Source of the DNA: Histomonas meleagridis
Taxonomy: Eukaryota; Parabasalia; Tritrichomonadida; Dientamoebidae
NCBI GenBank assembly: GCA_020186115.1
Contig: WSYJ01000033.1
Location: forward strand, 124,001 to 188,000
Length of the DNA: 64,000 nucleotides
Direction of reading: 5' to 3'
Shown here piece after piece: positions 30,165-39,643 of the stretch. The first letter of the stretch is position 1. Every line of letters begins with the position of its first letter. Below the pieces are notes generated by a model. The model searched no databases. It saw only the letters and a list, made by a program, of their open reading frames with translations, and was not told the origin of the DNA. The translations under genes were made by a program, and so were the position numbers.

Positions 30165-33100
30165 ATGGAATGCCTAAAAATTCAACTTAATTCCAATTGT
30201 TCAACAAATTTAGGCATTTTACAAATACCCAAACCAGGCTATGATATTAATATTGTCCTTCCTGTTGATTCATCATTTCATTCACAAAATACAATAATGG
30301 TGCTTGAGCAGCCAACTGATGAAGAAGGCACAAATAAAACACCCAAACCTACCACAGAATATTCAGAATTCGAAGATATGATATTTCAAATTGAAGCAAC
30401 AACACCAGGTATTTATGAATTTCATTTTATTCTAAATGATGAAAAAACAGATAAAGTCCATTTCCTTGTAAACCCCATTATAACTATTAATGGGAAAGAA
30501 ATTCCAATAAGTGGACTTAATATTCAAACAAATTATGGAAGATGCATTGGATTAATTTTCGAATGGATTAGCAACCTTAAACCTATTTCAGAGCTTGGTT
30601 ACAATATGATTCATTTACCACCATTTCAAGAACTTGGACGTCTTTCACATTATTCCATTAAAAATCAACTTCAAGTTTCCAGTCAATTATTTCCACCAGA
30701 CTTTCCTGAAAACGAACGTTGGCCGCAATTTAAATCTACACTTAAACAGATTGAATCTGAACTCGGAATTGTTTTTATGTGTGATGTTTTATTAAACCAT
30801 ACGAATCCATTATCTAAATTTCTTAAGTCACATCCCGAATGCGGATATAATCTTGATAACACACCACATTTACGCCCTGCGTATTATGTTGATCATAAAC
30901 TTGTTGAATTATCATTAATGATTGCTAATAATGAAGTCAAAGGTTTACCACCAAATTTCCAAGAAAAAGACATTGAAAAATTCCGACAATTTTTGCGTCA
31001 AAACTTTTTAAAAAGCGATTTAAAGAAATATTTGACAATTGATATCGATGAATCAATTGATCAATTATTAAATTCTAATTATGATGATTTACCTAAAGAA
31101 TTTGAAATGATGAGAATGCGTTCAATTAATTGGGATGCGGCACGAAAACTTTCATTATTCCGTGAAAAAGGTATAATCGACACAAAAACATATCAAATAG
31201 GTTCAATACGAATTGACATGAATTATGCAACAGCACTTTATAAGCAAACATCAGAAATTAATACTAAAAATTTGGACGAATTTATATCAGCTATTAATAT
31301 AATTAATGAGCCTTATTTAAGACATTTCGAATCAATTGTTAATGAAATTGTGGAAAATGTTACAAATGAATTTATTTATAATCGATTTTCTAAAGATGGA
31401 CCAAAACTTGGACCTGTAACACGAAATACACCAATTTGTAATCGATATTTTTCCGAGATCCAAACGAATAAAGGAATGATAATCTTTGCTAATAATGGAT
31501 GGATATATTCTAATGATCCAACAGAAGATTTCATACTTGAAAATAAAGAATATTATATACGTCGGAAAGTTAATATTTGGGGCGATAATGTTAAATTAAA
31601 ATATGGAAATAAAAAAGAAGATAATCCATTTCTTTGGGATTATATGACTAAATATGTACAATCTATATCTGAAATAGCGCATGCTATACGTATAGATAAT
31701 GCACATTCTACGTCATTAAATGTATTAAAATATATGATAAAGAAAGCTCAAAAAATTAACCCGAATATTTATGTAATGGCTGAATTATTTACTTCAAATG
31801 AAGTCGAAGATATTAAATATATAAATGAAATTGGTATTAATTCTATTCTACGTGAAGGTGGTAAAAGATCACCTAAAGATTTAATATATTTGTTATATCA
31901 ATCAGGTGGTAAGCAAATAGCTGAACTTGATAATTTAGAAAACTCAAATATAATTCGACCTTTAAAACAAATTCCTGGAATTATATTCGATATAACACAT
32001 GATAATGAACCGCCTAATTTTAATCCTTTAATAATAACTTCAATGATATCAATGTCTTGTTCACCTATAGCTACTAATCGAGGTTATGATGAATTATTAC
32101 CTTTTGTTCCAAATGTTGTTTCTGAATTAAGAAAATATCCTATAACAAATAATTTAATTGCTTTTCAACCATTTCGAAAAATTCTGAATAATTTACATGT
32201 TGAAATGGCATTAAATAATTTGAATGAAATTTATTGTAATGTTTATGATGAAAATCTTTTATCTATTTATAGATATAATTCTAAAACTTCAGAAGGAGTT
32301 TGGGCTTTAATTAATATTGGAAAGAATAAATTAAACATAAAATCAATTCCTTTAATTGCCAATATTAATTCATTAGTTTTCGAAGGAAAAATTCTTAAAA
32401 TTAAACAATTTACTGATAATAAAAATGAAAATATTAAACCAAGCGAATGTGAAATATATATAAATAAAGATATAAATAAAATTAAAAGTTGTGTAATTAA
32501 AAACAAAGAATTAAAATTTATAAATTTCGAAGGTGAAACAGTAATAATATTTAAGACTAAATTATCAAATGATATAAATAACTTATTACAAACATTCGAA
32601 TATTCCAAATTATATAAAGAATTTAAAGCAAAATTAAAAACATTAAATTTAATCGATTTTACAATTCTTTTATTCCGTTGTGCAGAAGAAGAAAAAGTTA
32701 CAAATGGTAAAGATTCATATGATTTTCCAAACTTTGGAAAACCTTTTTATGTAGGTACAATCGGATTAGAGACAACATTTAAATTTGCAAGTGAGTCTAA
32801 CACAGGAATGAATAATTCTGTCTTTAATAATATCCGTGAAGGAGATTGGCTAATGGATTATACTTGTGATCGATTATTACAATCATCGCATTTGATACCG
32901 ATTGAAACAATATTACGCAAAAAATTGGAAATATTAAAAAGTTTACCACGTTTTTATTATCCGAAATATTTCGAACGAATTATACGAGCATTAAATAATT
33001 CATCACGTGATATTATCATAACAAAATTATCAAAATTTATACAAAATGGTGATGACTTTATTAAGGCATTATCGATTACATCAATTAGTTTTTATTCACC

Positions 33101-34559
33101 TATAAAAGATTCACAATTAATTCATCCGAAATATTTATCATTATTTAAAAATCTTATAACAAGAACAGATTCAACATTAGCTGCAGGTTTACCACATTTC
33201 TCTACAGGTTTTATGCGAACTTGGGGAAGAGATACATTTATATCATTAAGAGGAATCTTTTTAATTACTGGAAGATTTAATGAAGCGAAAGATCAATTAA
33301 TATCATTTGCTTCATGTTTACGTCATGGATTAATACCTAATTTATATGGCGAAGGTATTAATCCACGTTATAATTCACGTGATGCTACATGGTTTTTCTT
33401 ACAATCATTACAAGATTATGAAACATTTACAGGCGAAAATGTTTTCCTATGGCGAATACCCAAATTATTTCCTTGTGATGATATCTTTGATTATAATAAT
33501 GAATATAATAATAAGAATTATCGACCAATTGTTTATATGTATGATATTATTCAAGAGATTATGAATTCACATGGAAATGGAATACATTTTAAAGAATGGA
33601 ATTCAGGAGCAAAAATCGATTCTTTAATGAGTCCGAAAGGTTTTAATATTGATATTGTAACGAATTGGAAAACTGGTTTTATACTTGGAGGTAATAATTA
33701 TAACTGTGGTACTTGGATGGATAAAATGGGTTCAAGTAAAATGGCCAAAAATTTCGGTATTCCTTCAACTTCTCGTGAAGGTGCTGACATTGAAATCATT
33801 GGACTTTTACAATCAACTTTACGTTGGTTAAATGAAAGTTATAATAATGGGATCTTTAAATATAATGGTATAAATGTAGAAAATAAGTTTTATTCATGGT
33901 CAGATTGGTCAAAACTTTTAATCAATAACTTCGAAAAATGGTTTTATATACCAAAGAACACTAAAAATGATGACAAATATTACCTTAACCCCGAATTAAT
34001 TAAAGTTCGCGGCGTTTATAAGGATGTAATAGGTTCAAATAATGAATCGTTTGATTATTCATTTAGACCGAATATTTGTATAGCTATGACTGTGGCGCCT
34101 GAGCTTTTCGATCCTTTGCATGCTATAAATTGTTTAGATTTAATCGAAAAGAGATTAATGGGTAAAATCGGAATGAAAACACTTGATCCGAATGATGAGA
34201 GATATAACCCTTATTATGTTAACTCCGAAGAAAACGAAAATTTCGAAACTAGTAATGGATTTAATTATCATAATGGACCGGAATGGATTTGGCCAATTGG
34301 GTATTTCTTTAGAGCTTCAATGAGATTTAGAAGAGGATTAACAGTGAAAATGAAAAAAATGTTATTAAATATTAAAAAAGAATTGTTTAATTCGTACGCA
34401 AATGGTTTGCCCGAATTAACACAAAAAAATGGCGAAAAATGTTTTGACGCATGTGATAATCAAGCGTGGTCAGTGGCAGCCGTGTTAGATATACTGTATG
34501 ATTATAGTCTTTATACAGAAGATAATACAATGAGTTGGAATGATGAAGAAGAAGAATGA
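30165..34559 (+). CDS. AGL: Glycogen debranching enzyme (glucanotransferase/amylo-1,6-glucosidase)
   Basis: 1464 residues, close to the usual ~1530 of eukaryotic AGL/Gdb1. The N-terminal half is the GH13-like 4-alpha-glucanotransferase: GYNMIHLPPFQELG, the FMCDVLLNHT block, SIRIDMNY, the catalytic-region AIRIDNAHSTSLN and YVMAELFTSNE. The C-terminal half is the GH133 amylo-1,6-glucosidase: GLPHFSTGFMRTWGRDTFIS, GLIPNLYGEGINPRYNSRDA, CGTWMDKMG and GPEWIWPIGYFF. One chain therefore moves maltotriosyl stubs and cleaves the alpha-1,6 branch, allowing glycogen phosphorylase to finish degradation. Trichomonads store glycogen in the cytosol. No signal peptide. TCCGTTT lies ~75 bp upstream. Confidence 0.96.
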   Translation: MECLKIQLNSNCSTNLGILQIPKPGYDINIVLPVDSSFHSQNTIMVLEQPTDEEGTNKTPKPTTEYSEFEDMIFQIEATTPGIYEFHFILNDEKTDKVHFLVNPIITINGKEIPISGLNIQTNYGRCIGLIFEWISNLKPISELGYNMIHLPPFQELGRLSHYSIKNQLQVSSQLFPPDFPENERWPQFKSTLKQIESELGIVFMCDVLLNHTNPLSKFLKSHPECGYNLDNTPHLRPAYYVDHKLVELSLMIANNEVKGLPPNFQEKDIEKFRQFLRQNFLKSDLKKYLTIDIDESIDQLLNSNYDDLPKEFEMMRMRSINWDAARKLSLFREKGIIDTKTYQIGSIRIDMNYATALYKQTSEINTKNLDEFISAINIINEPYLRHFESIVNEIVENVTNEFIYNRFSKDGPKLGPVTRNTPICNRYFSEIQTNKGMIIFANNGWIYSNDPTEDFILENKEYYIRRKVNIWGDNVKLKYGNKKEDNPFLWDYMTKYVQSISEIAHAIRIDNAHSTSLNVLKYMIKKAQKINPNIYVMAELFTSNEVEDIKYINEIGINSILREGGKRSPKDLIYLLYQSGGKQIAELDNLENSNIIRPLKQIPGIIFDITHDNEPPNFNPLIITSMISMSCSPIATNRGYDELLPFVPNVVSELRKYPITNNLIAFQPFRKILNNLHVEMALNNLNEIYCNVYDENLLSIYRYNSKTSEGVWALINIGKNKLNIKSIPLIANINSLVFEGKILKIKQFTDNKNENIKPSECEIYINKDINKIKSCVIKNKELKFINFEGETVIIFKTKLSNDINNLLQTFEYSKLYKEFKAKLKTLNLIDFTILLFRCAEEEKVTNGKDSYDFPNFGKPFYVGTIGLETTFKFASESNTGMNNSVFNNIREGDWLMDYTCDRLLQSSHLIPIETILRKKLEILKSLPRFYYPKYFERIIRALNNSSRDIIITKLSKFIQNGDDFIKALSITSISFYSPIKDSQLIHPKYLSLFKNLITRTDSTLAAGLPHFSTGFMRTWGRDTFISLRGIFLITGRFNEAKDQLISFASCLRHGLIPNLYGEGINPRYNSRDATWFFLQSLQDYETFTGENVFLWRIPKLFPCDDIFDYNNEYNNKNYRPIVYMYDIIQEIMNSHGNGIHFKEWNSGAKIDSLMSPKGFNIDIVTNWKTGFILGGNNYNCGTWMDKMGSSKMAKNFGIPSTSREGADIEIIGLLQSTLRWLNESYNNGIFKYNGINVENKFYSWSDWSKLLINNFEKWFYIPKNTKNDDKYYLNPELIKVRGVYKDVIGSNNESFDYSFRPNICIAMTVAPELFDPLHAINCLDLIEKRLMGKIGMKTLDPNDERYNPYYVNSEENENFETSNGFNYHNGPEWIWPIGYFFRASMRFRRGLTVKMKKMLLNIKKELFNSYANGLPELTQKNGEKCFDACDNQAWSVAAVLDILYDYSLYTEDNTMSWNDEEEE

Positions 34560-34831
34560 AAATAAAATTTGTAAATATTTTTATATGGTTTTGATATTGT
34601 TTTTTGTAAACGATTAGATGTTACAAATAATTTGTAAAATATTTTAATTTTCGTTTGCGTGAAATAAAATGTTAAAAAATAATACAAATTTTATATATTA
34701 ATGATGGTACTTATGCAACCACCTGAAAGTGAAATGGATTCAGAACATTAATCAAATTATTTCTGACATTAATGATTGCAATAAATTCATTTTCCTCTAA
34801 AAATTATTGTTGTAATATTTGTTTCTAAAAG
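34560..34831. other. Short intergenic stretch before the actin-like pseudogene
   Basis: AT-rich, with a short frame from 34701 (MMVLMQPPESEMDSEH) that stops. It could be a lost N-terminal extension of the actin-like pseudogene that follows, because EEGNTIVID resumes at 34832. Confidence 0.35.
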
Positions 34832-35933
34832 GAAGAAGGCAATACAATAGTTATTGATATGAAAACAAGTACGACACAAGCTGGATACGCTAGTAGCGAA
34901 ACCCCAAAATTAATTCCAACATTATTTGGATATGCAAAATTTGATTTTTTAAAAAAACATGATCCTGTTTATTACTTTGGAAAGGATGCCATAGATAAAG
35001 CTGGAGTGTGCATATTTCATCGTCCAATTCAAGATGGGTATATTAATAATTGGGGTGATTTTGAAAAATTCTTAATTTTTCGTTCGGCAAAATAAATTCC
35101 AATCCATCCGAACAACCAGTATTTGTTACAGAAGCTCCTGGAAATTCGAAGGATAACAGAGAAAAACTTATCCAAATTATTTTTGAAACGTTTAACACAC
35201 CATCATTTTTTACTCACTCTCAAGGTGTACTTCCAATTTATGCCACTAACAGTAGTACAGGGCTTGTTTTTGATAATAATGATTTCAGTTGTTTTACATT
35301 GATACACAAAGGTCAACCATCCAGCCTTATTATAAACAAAAAGCTTTCCAGCCAAAGCATTTTTGATTATTTCAAAAATCTTGTTAAAATGAACGATTTA
35401 TTTTATTTCTCAAAATTCTATGAACATTTCTTAACGACATCAAAAACAAATAGTTTTATTTTGCTTATGATTATGAATCTGTGCTTCAAAAGTATTCTTC
35501 TCATCAATATGATATTCAAATTGAATATCCCGATGAATCAATGAATACATTTTCGGATCAGGTTTTTACAGCACCTGAACTTCTCTTTAAACCCGAACTA
35601 AACGGAATTAAATCCGATAGTATCCCTAAGACTATATATGAAACCATCATGAAAAGTAACATCGAAAACAAAAACGAACTATTTTCAAACATTGTCATCT
35701 CAGGAGAAATGACACTGTTAAAAGGTTTCCCTGAGCGACTCGAGAAAGAAATTTCGGATTTGGCGCCATCAGCGAACGTTAAAATCAGTTTACCGCCAAA
35801 AAAACAACATATAACATGTAAAGGAGCAGCTGAAGAATTTAAGCAAATGTTAATTACAAGAAAAGAATATGATGAAAATGGACCTGAAATAATTAATATG
35901 AAATGCCCTATGATAGAATGCTCAAAGTTATAG
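34832..35933 (+). pseudogene. Actin or actin-related protein pseudogene
   Basis: Three consecutive frames encode one actin-fold protein. Frame 1 (34832-35094): TIVIDMKTSTTQAGYASSE...IQDGYINNWGDFEK, matching the actin start IVIDNGSGxxKAGFAG and the GIVTNWDDME block. Frame 2 (35098-~35460): SEQPVFVTEAPGNSKDNREK, IFETFNTPSFF, STGLVFDN, matching PVLLTEAPLNPKANREK and FETFNTPA. Frame 3 (35481-35933): VFTAPELLFKPELNGI, FSNIVISGEMTLLKGFPERL, LAPSANVKISLPP and ITRKEYDENGP. Two shifts of the same sign separate the frames. The nucleotide-binding glycines are degenerate (ISGEMT for LSGGTT). I call it a divergent actin-like gene that has decayed; which ARP it came from is unclear. Confidence 0.85.
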
Positions 35934-36059
35934 TTAAATGTAAGGAATAATACTTTTTGTGTTTTAAAACATTTTCATGATTAATGTTTAACTTTTATAA
36001 AAATATAAGAATTATAAAGTTGCTTATTAATGTTATTGCTTATGACAATTCTCACCTGT

Positions 36060-38077
36060 TCATAATTTAGTTATTTCCAGAAGTTTAACTATTTCTATAT
36101 GACCATTTTTAGATGCAAAAATAAGTGCTGTTTTAAATAATTCAAATAATTTCCAAATATTATTTTGAAATAGAAAATTATTAAAATAAATTATAAATAA
36201 AACAAATAAATATCTTTAGCATTAATATCAATATCTTTTTGTTCAAGAAGTAATTTAACGATTTCTGTATGACCATTCCAAGATGCTTTCATAAGTGCTG
36301 TCCAAAATAATTTAAATAATTTCCAAATATTATTTTGAAATAGAAAATTATTAAAATAAATTATAAATAAAACAAATAAATATCTTTAGCATTAATATCA
36401 ATATCTTTTTGTTCAAGAAGTAATTTAACGATTTCTGTATGACCATTCCAAGATGCTTTCATAAGTGCTGTCCAAAATAATTTAAATAATTTCCAAATAT
36501 TATTTTGAAATACCAAATTATTAAAATAAATATTAAATAAAACAAATAAATATCTTTAGCATTAAAATCAATTCCTTCTTGTTCAAGAAGTAATTTAACA
36601 GTTTCTATGTAACCGTTTGTAGATGCCCAAATAAGTGCTGTATAAAATAATTTAAATAATTTCCAAATATTATTTTGAAATATTAAATTATTAAAATAAA
36701 TTTTAAATAAAACAAATAAATATCTTTCGCATTAAAATCAATTCCTTCTTGTTCAAGAAGTAATTTAACGATTTCTGTAAAGTCAAGTGAAGATGCAATA
36801 ATAAGTTCTGTTTGAAATATTCTGAATAATTCCCAAATATTATTTCAAAATATTAAAATACTATTATAAATATGAAATAAAACTAATAAATATCTTTAGC
36901 ATTGATATCAATTCCTTTTTGTTCTAAAATATATTTAACAATTTCATAATTACTCGATGTACATGGAAAAAAAGCATGACTTGGAATTTGATATTTTTTA
37001 GTAAAATATTTAAACAAAAATATATTTCGAACAAGTAATGATGCAATATCATTAATTTTCATTCCTTTTTCAATTAAAAATGTTAAAATATCATAATTAT
37101 GAAATAAAATACATGTTTCCCCAATATATTTTAATTTTTGTATTTCATATGTTTTTTTTTTTTTCATAAAGATAATGGAACATATCATTTTTATGAAATT
37201 CAATTGTGCGAAAATACGCACTATTGAATGATGAATGACTTTGCATACATAAATGAATAATTTCAAGATTTCCTCCTAAAATTGCATATGAACCTGTGTG
37301 TGTTATATCCGAACCATTAATTACTAAGAATTTAAAACATTTAATTGATCCAAAAAATGCTGCATAGTTAACAAGTGTAACATCAGATTTGTTAATAAAT
37401 GAATTTATTTCATAAATTGATGGTTCAATTCTTTGATTAAAATCAAAATTTGGTTGTGATGATATTTCTTGAAGTTTTTCTATTTCATCATTTCGGATTA
37501 TTTTTGCAATTTCATTGGGATTAACCATTTCATGGATAAATTTCTTATGAAGTTCCCAATCATTCTTTGATAGCTCTTCGTAGTTTTCCATAATTTTTTC
37601 GAAATAAAAATCTCCTTCCATTTCTTTAATTGTTTCATCTGATAGAAGATGTATAAAATAGGGGCTGTAAACATTTTGAATAATTTTTGGATCAAGAATA
37701 TTACGTTCAATCATGTTTTCAATAAAATAATTTGATTTAGGACTGTTTTCCGGAAGTAGAAAATCTGTGAATACAGAAAAAATTTTTGAATCGATTTTAT
37801 TGTCCTCTTCAAACGTTTCAATTTCCTTCATAAAATCCAAATATATATCAGCCTTATAATTTTTTATAGTGATTACTATATATATCATTTGACAAATTAT
37901 TAGATTTAGTGAGTATGGGAAATTATTATTAAATATTTTAATTATTGAATTAGCTGATTCAATGATATTTTCTTCATTCAATTCAAAAATTATATTTTTA
38001 ATTGATAGTAATGTTTCCCATTCATCTTGGTCTTGATTTGGTGTCATTTGTGAGTTTTGTTTCTCTAATGATATCAT
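36060..38077 (-). CDS. Ankyrin protein (DUF3447 type) with five units split by 80-nt inserts
   Basis: Starts at the first ATG (38077). The helical N-terminal domain (~280 residues) and weak ankyrin units are homologous to the plus-strand gene at 28 kb (FHKNDMFHYLYE against FHRYDIFVYLFE). A one-base shift occurs in a run of 13 T (37152-37164); past it the frame continues to GIDINAKD at 36892. Then come four 90-nt blocks and a final 72-nt block: 36722-36811, 36632-36641-type spacing of 170 bp, that is 36552-36641, 36382-36471, 36212-36301 and 36060-36131. They encode TALMKASWNGHTEIVKLLLE-type units and end in a normal TGA. All blocks are open. The inserts between them carry stops. Expression of the full repeat array would need removal of the inserts. 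Confidence 0.7.
36132..36891 (-). repeat. 170-bp tandem units: 90-nt ankyrin block plus 80-nt AT-rich insert
   Basis: Five inserts of exactly 80 nt: 36132-36211, 36302-36381, 36472-36551, 36642-36721 and 36812-36891. On the minus strand each begins ATTTATT(T/A)GTTTTATTT directly after the GAT codon of NAKD and contains AATAATATTTGG before the next ACAGCACTT. Unit period is 170 bp. Inserts are highly alike here, so these units spread recently by tandem duplication. No consistent GT-AG ends restore the frame. Confidence 0.9.
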
Positions 38078-38200
38078 TATAATCAATTAATGAAATAAAC
38101 TTTAGAAATTAAGACGTTTATATTTTACGAAAAGTCTTTGGCTGGCAAGAAGCAGTTTATTTCAAATTTCAGAGAAAGGCTGTTTTGTCATTTCACTTTG

Positions 38201-38710
38201 ATGTCAAACCCACGCGTTTACTTCGATGTTTCAATCGGTGGACAACCAGCCGGCCGCATTGTCTTTGAGCTTTTTGCTGACGTTGTTCCAAGAACAGCAG
38301 AAAACTTCCGTTGCCTTTGCACTGGCGAAAAAAGCACTCCATCAAAGAAACTCTCATATAAGGGCTGTGTCTTCCATAGAATCATCCCTAACTTCATGAT
38401 CCAAGGTGGTGATTTCACAAGAGGAAATGGAACAGGTGGTGAATCAATCTATGGATCCAAATTCGCAGATGAAAACTTCAAGCTCAAGCACACCGGCCCA
38501 GGAATTCTTTCCATGGCTAACGCTGGACCAAACACCAACGGTTCACAATTCTTCATCACAACAGTTAAGACTGATTGGCTTGATGGAAAGCATGTTGTCT
38601 TCGGCAAAGTTGTTGAAGGTATGAACGTTGTCAAAGAACTCGAAAGACAAGGCTCACAATCTGGTAAAACAAGCAAGCAATGCATCATTTCTGATTGTGG
38701 TCAACTTTAA
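38201..38710 (+). CDS. Cyclophilin A-type peptidyl-prolyl isomerase
   Basis: 169 residues from the first ATG at 38201. It is a single cyclophilin domain with the catalytic Arg in [53 protein letters not shown] and the cyclosporin-binding Trp in [11 protein letters not shown]. Length equals single-domain cytosolic cyclophilins. It catalyses cis-trans isomerisation of X-Pro bonds. In Trichomonas vaginalis cyclophilins release Myb transcription factors for nuclear entry, which is of interest because Myb-like promoter motifs are common here, but a link is only inference. GC content and codon choice look like a highly expressed gene. It is divergent from the ankyrin gene across 123 bp holding AGACGTTTAT. 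Confidence 0.96.
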   Translation: MSNPRVYFDVSIGGQPAGRIVFELFADVVPRTAENFRCLCTGEKSTPSKKLSYKGCVFHRIIPNFMIQGGDFTRGNGTGGESIYGSKFADENFKLKHTGPGILSMANAGPNTNGSQFFITTVKTDWLDGKHVVFGKVVEGMNVVKELERQGSQSGKTSKQCIISDCGQL

Positions 38711-39073
38711 GTAAATCACCAGCAGACCTTAAAATCTTTTTTTTTTTTGATAGAAGCTGTTATTTTTTAAAATAAATGTTTATTGGTTTTGCTCATTGCT
38801 GCAAAGACTAATTACATGTTCTTAATTTTACGATATATGACTTTAATCATTGGAATCAAACTGTAGGATAGCATTAGAAACTTGATTCACAAAAATGAAA
38901 GTATGACTGATTTATCGAAAACAATTTTTTTTTGATTGTTAAAGGTTACCTTTTTAACAAGAAAACTTTATGTCTTATAATTAAAGTTCCCTAAAATAAT
39001 TTGGATTAAAGTAGAAAATTTAAATTTAAAAGCGTTTGGAAAACTTTGTTCGTTAAAAAACGTTATTACCAGA
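38711..39073. other. Intergenic region with AACGTTATT before a small gene
   Basis: 363 bp. Contains T runs after the cyclophilin stop and, about 20 bp before the next ATG, CGTTAAAAAACGTTATTACC. No gene is seen. Confidence 0.4.
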
Positions 39074-39292
39074 ATGGAAGAACAAGAAAAACCAGAAAAT
39101 AAAAACAACAAGCAGAATGAAAATAACCAAGAAGAAGAATTTTCACCATATATGCTCCTACCAGATAATGGATCTTCAGATATGATTTTGTTAGTTGAAG
39201 ATTCAGAAAATGATGAAGGATGTGAAATCAAAGAAAAGAAACTCTTAAATATCAAATCACAAAAAGAGTCAAAGGTGTGTATTCTTTTATAA
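39074..39292 (+). CDS. Small acidic protein ending in a CAAX box
   Basis: 72 residues, no match to a known family. Residues 1-30 are rich in Glu, Asn, Gln and Lys; the middle (SPYMLLPDNGSSDMILLVED) is hydrophobic-acidic; the end is basic (KEKKLLNIKSQKESK) and finishes VCILL. The last four residues CILL fit a CAAX prenylation box with a terminal Leu, which favours geranylgeranyl transfer, and the basic stretch before it resembles the membrane-targeting tail of small GTPases. There is no GTPase domain. The frame, the clear ATG and the AACGTT motif ~20 bp upstream support a real gene. A membrane-tethered regulator is inferred. Confidence 0.55.
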   Translation: MEEQEKPENKNNKQNENNQEEEFSPYMLLPDNGSSDMILLVEDSENDEGCEIKEKKLLNIKSQKESKVCILL

Positions 39293-39643
39293 CTATTTTT
39301 GTTTTAAATTTAAAAGATTATTTAAACATGCTTTATAAAGCATGAGCTCAATGTTAAAAATTGCGTTACGTGTTTATATATCTTGTTTTTATTGAGATTT
39401 TTTTTGAAAAAAAAAAAAAACCTAAGTAATTACTTTTTTTAAAAAAATAGTAATCTGATAATTACTTTTTTTAAAGAAATTATTGTTCATAAAAAAAAAA
39501 AAAAAAAAAACTTAGGATCCTCTAATAGTAAATGTGTTATTTTTGTATAAGTTAATATTTTATATTTGTTGGCAGAACGTTCCAAAAAACGCTATCTGAT
39601 ATAAGGTGATGTGAAATTGAGTGATTATTGATCGTTATTTCCA
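39293..39643. other. Intergenic region rich in A and T runs
   Basis: 351 bp. It contains a direct repeat of TAATTACTTTTTTTAAA (near 39426 and 39460), a run of 19 A near 39490, and CCTAAG/CTTAGG flanking the A-runs as an inverted pair. No gene is visible. Confidence 0.45.
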
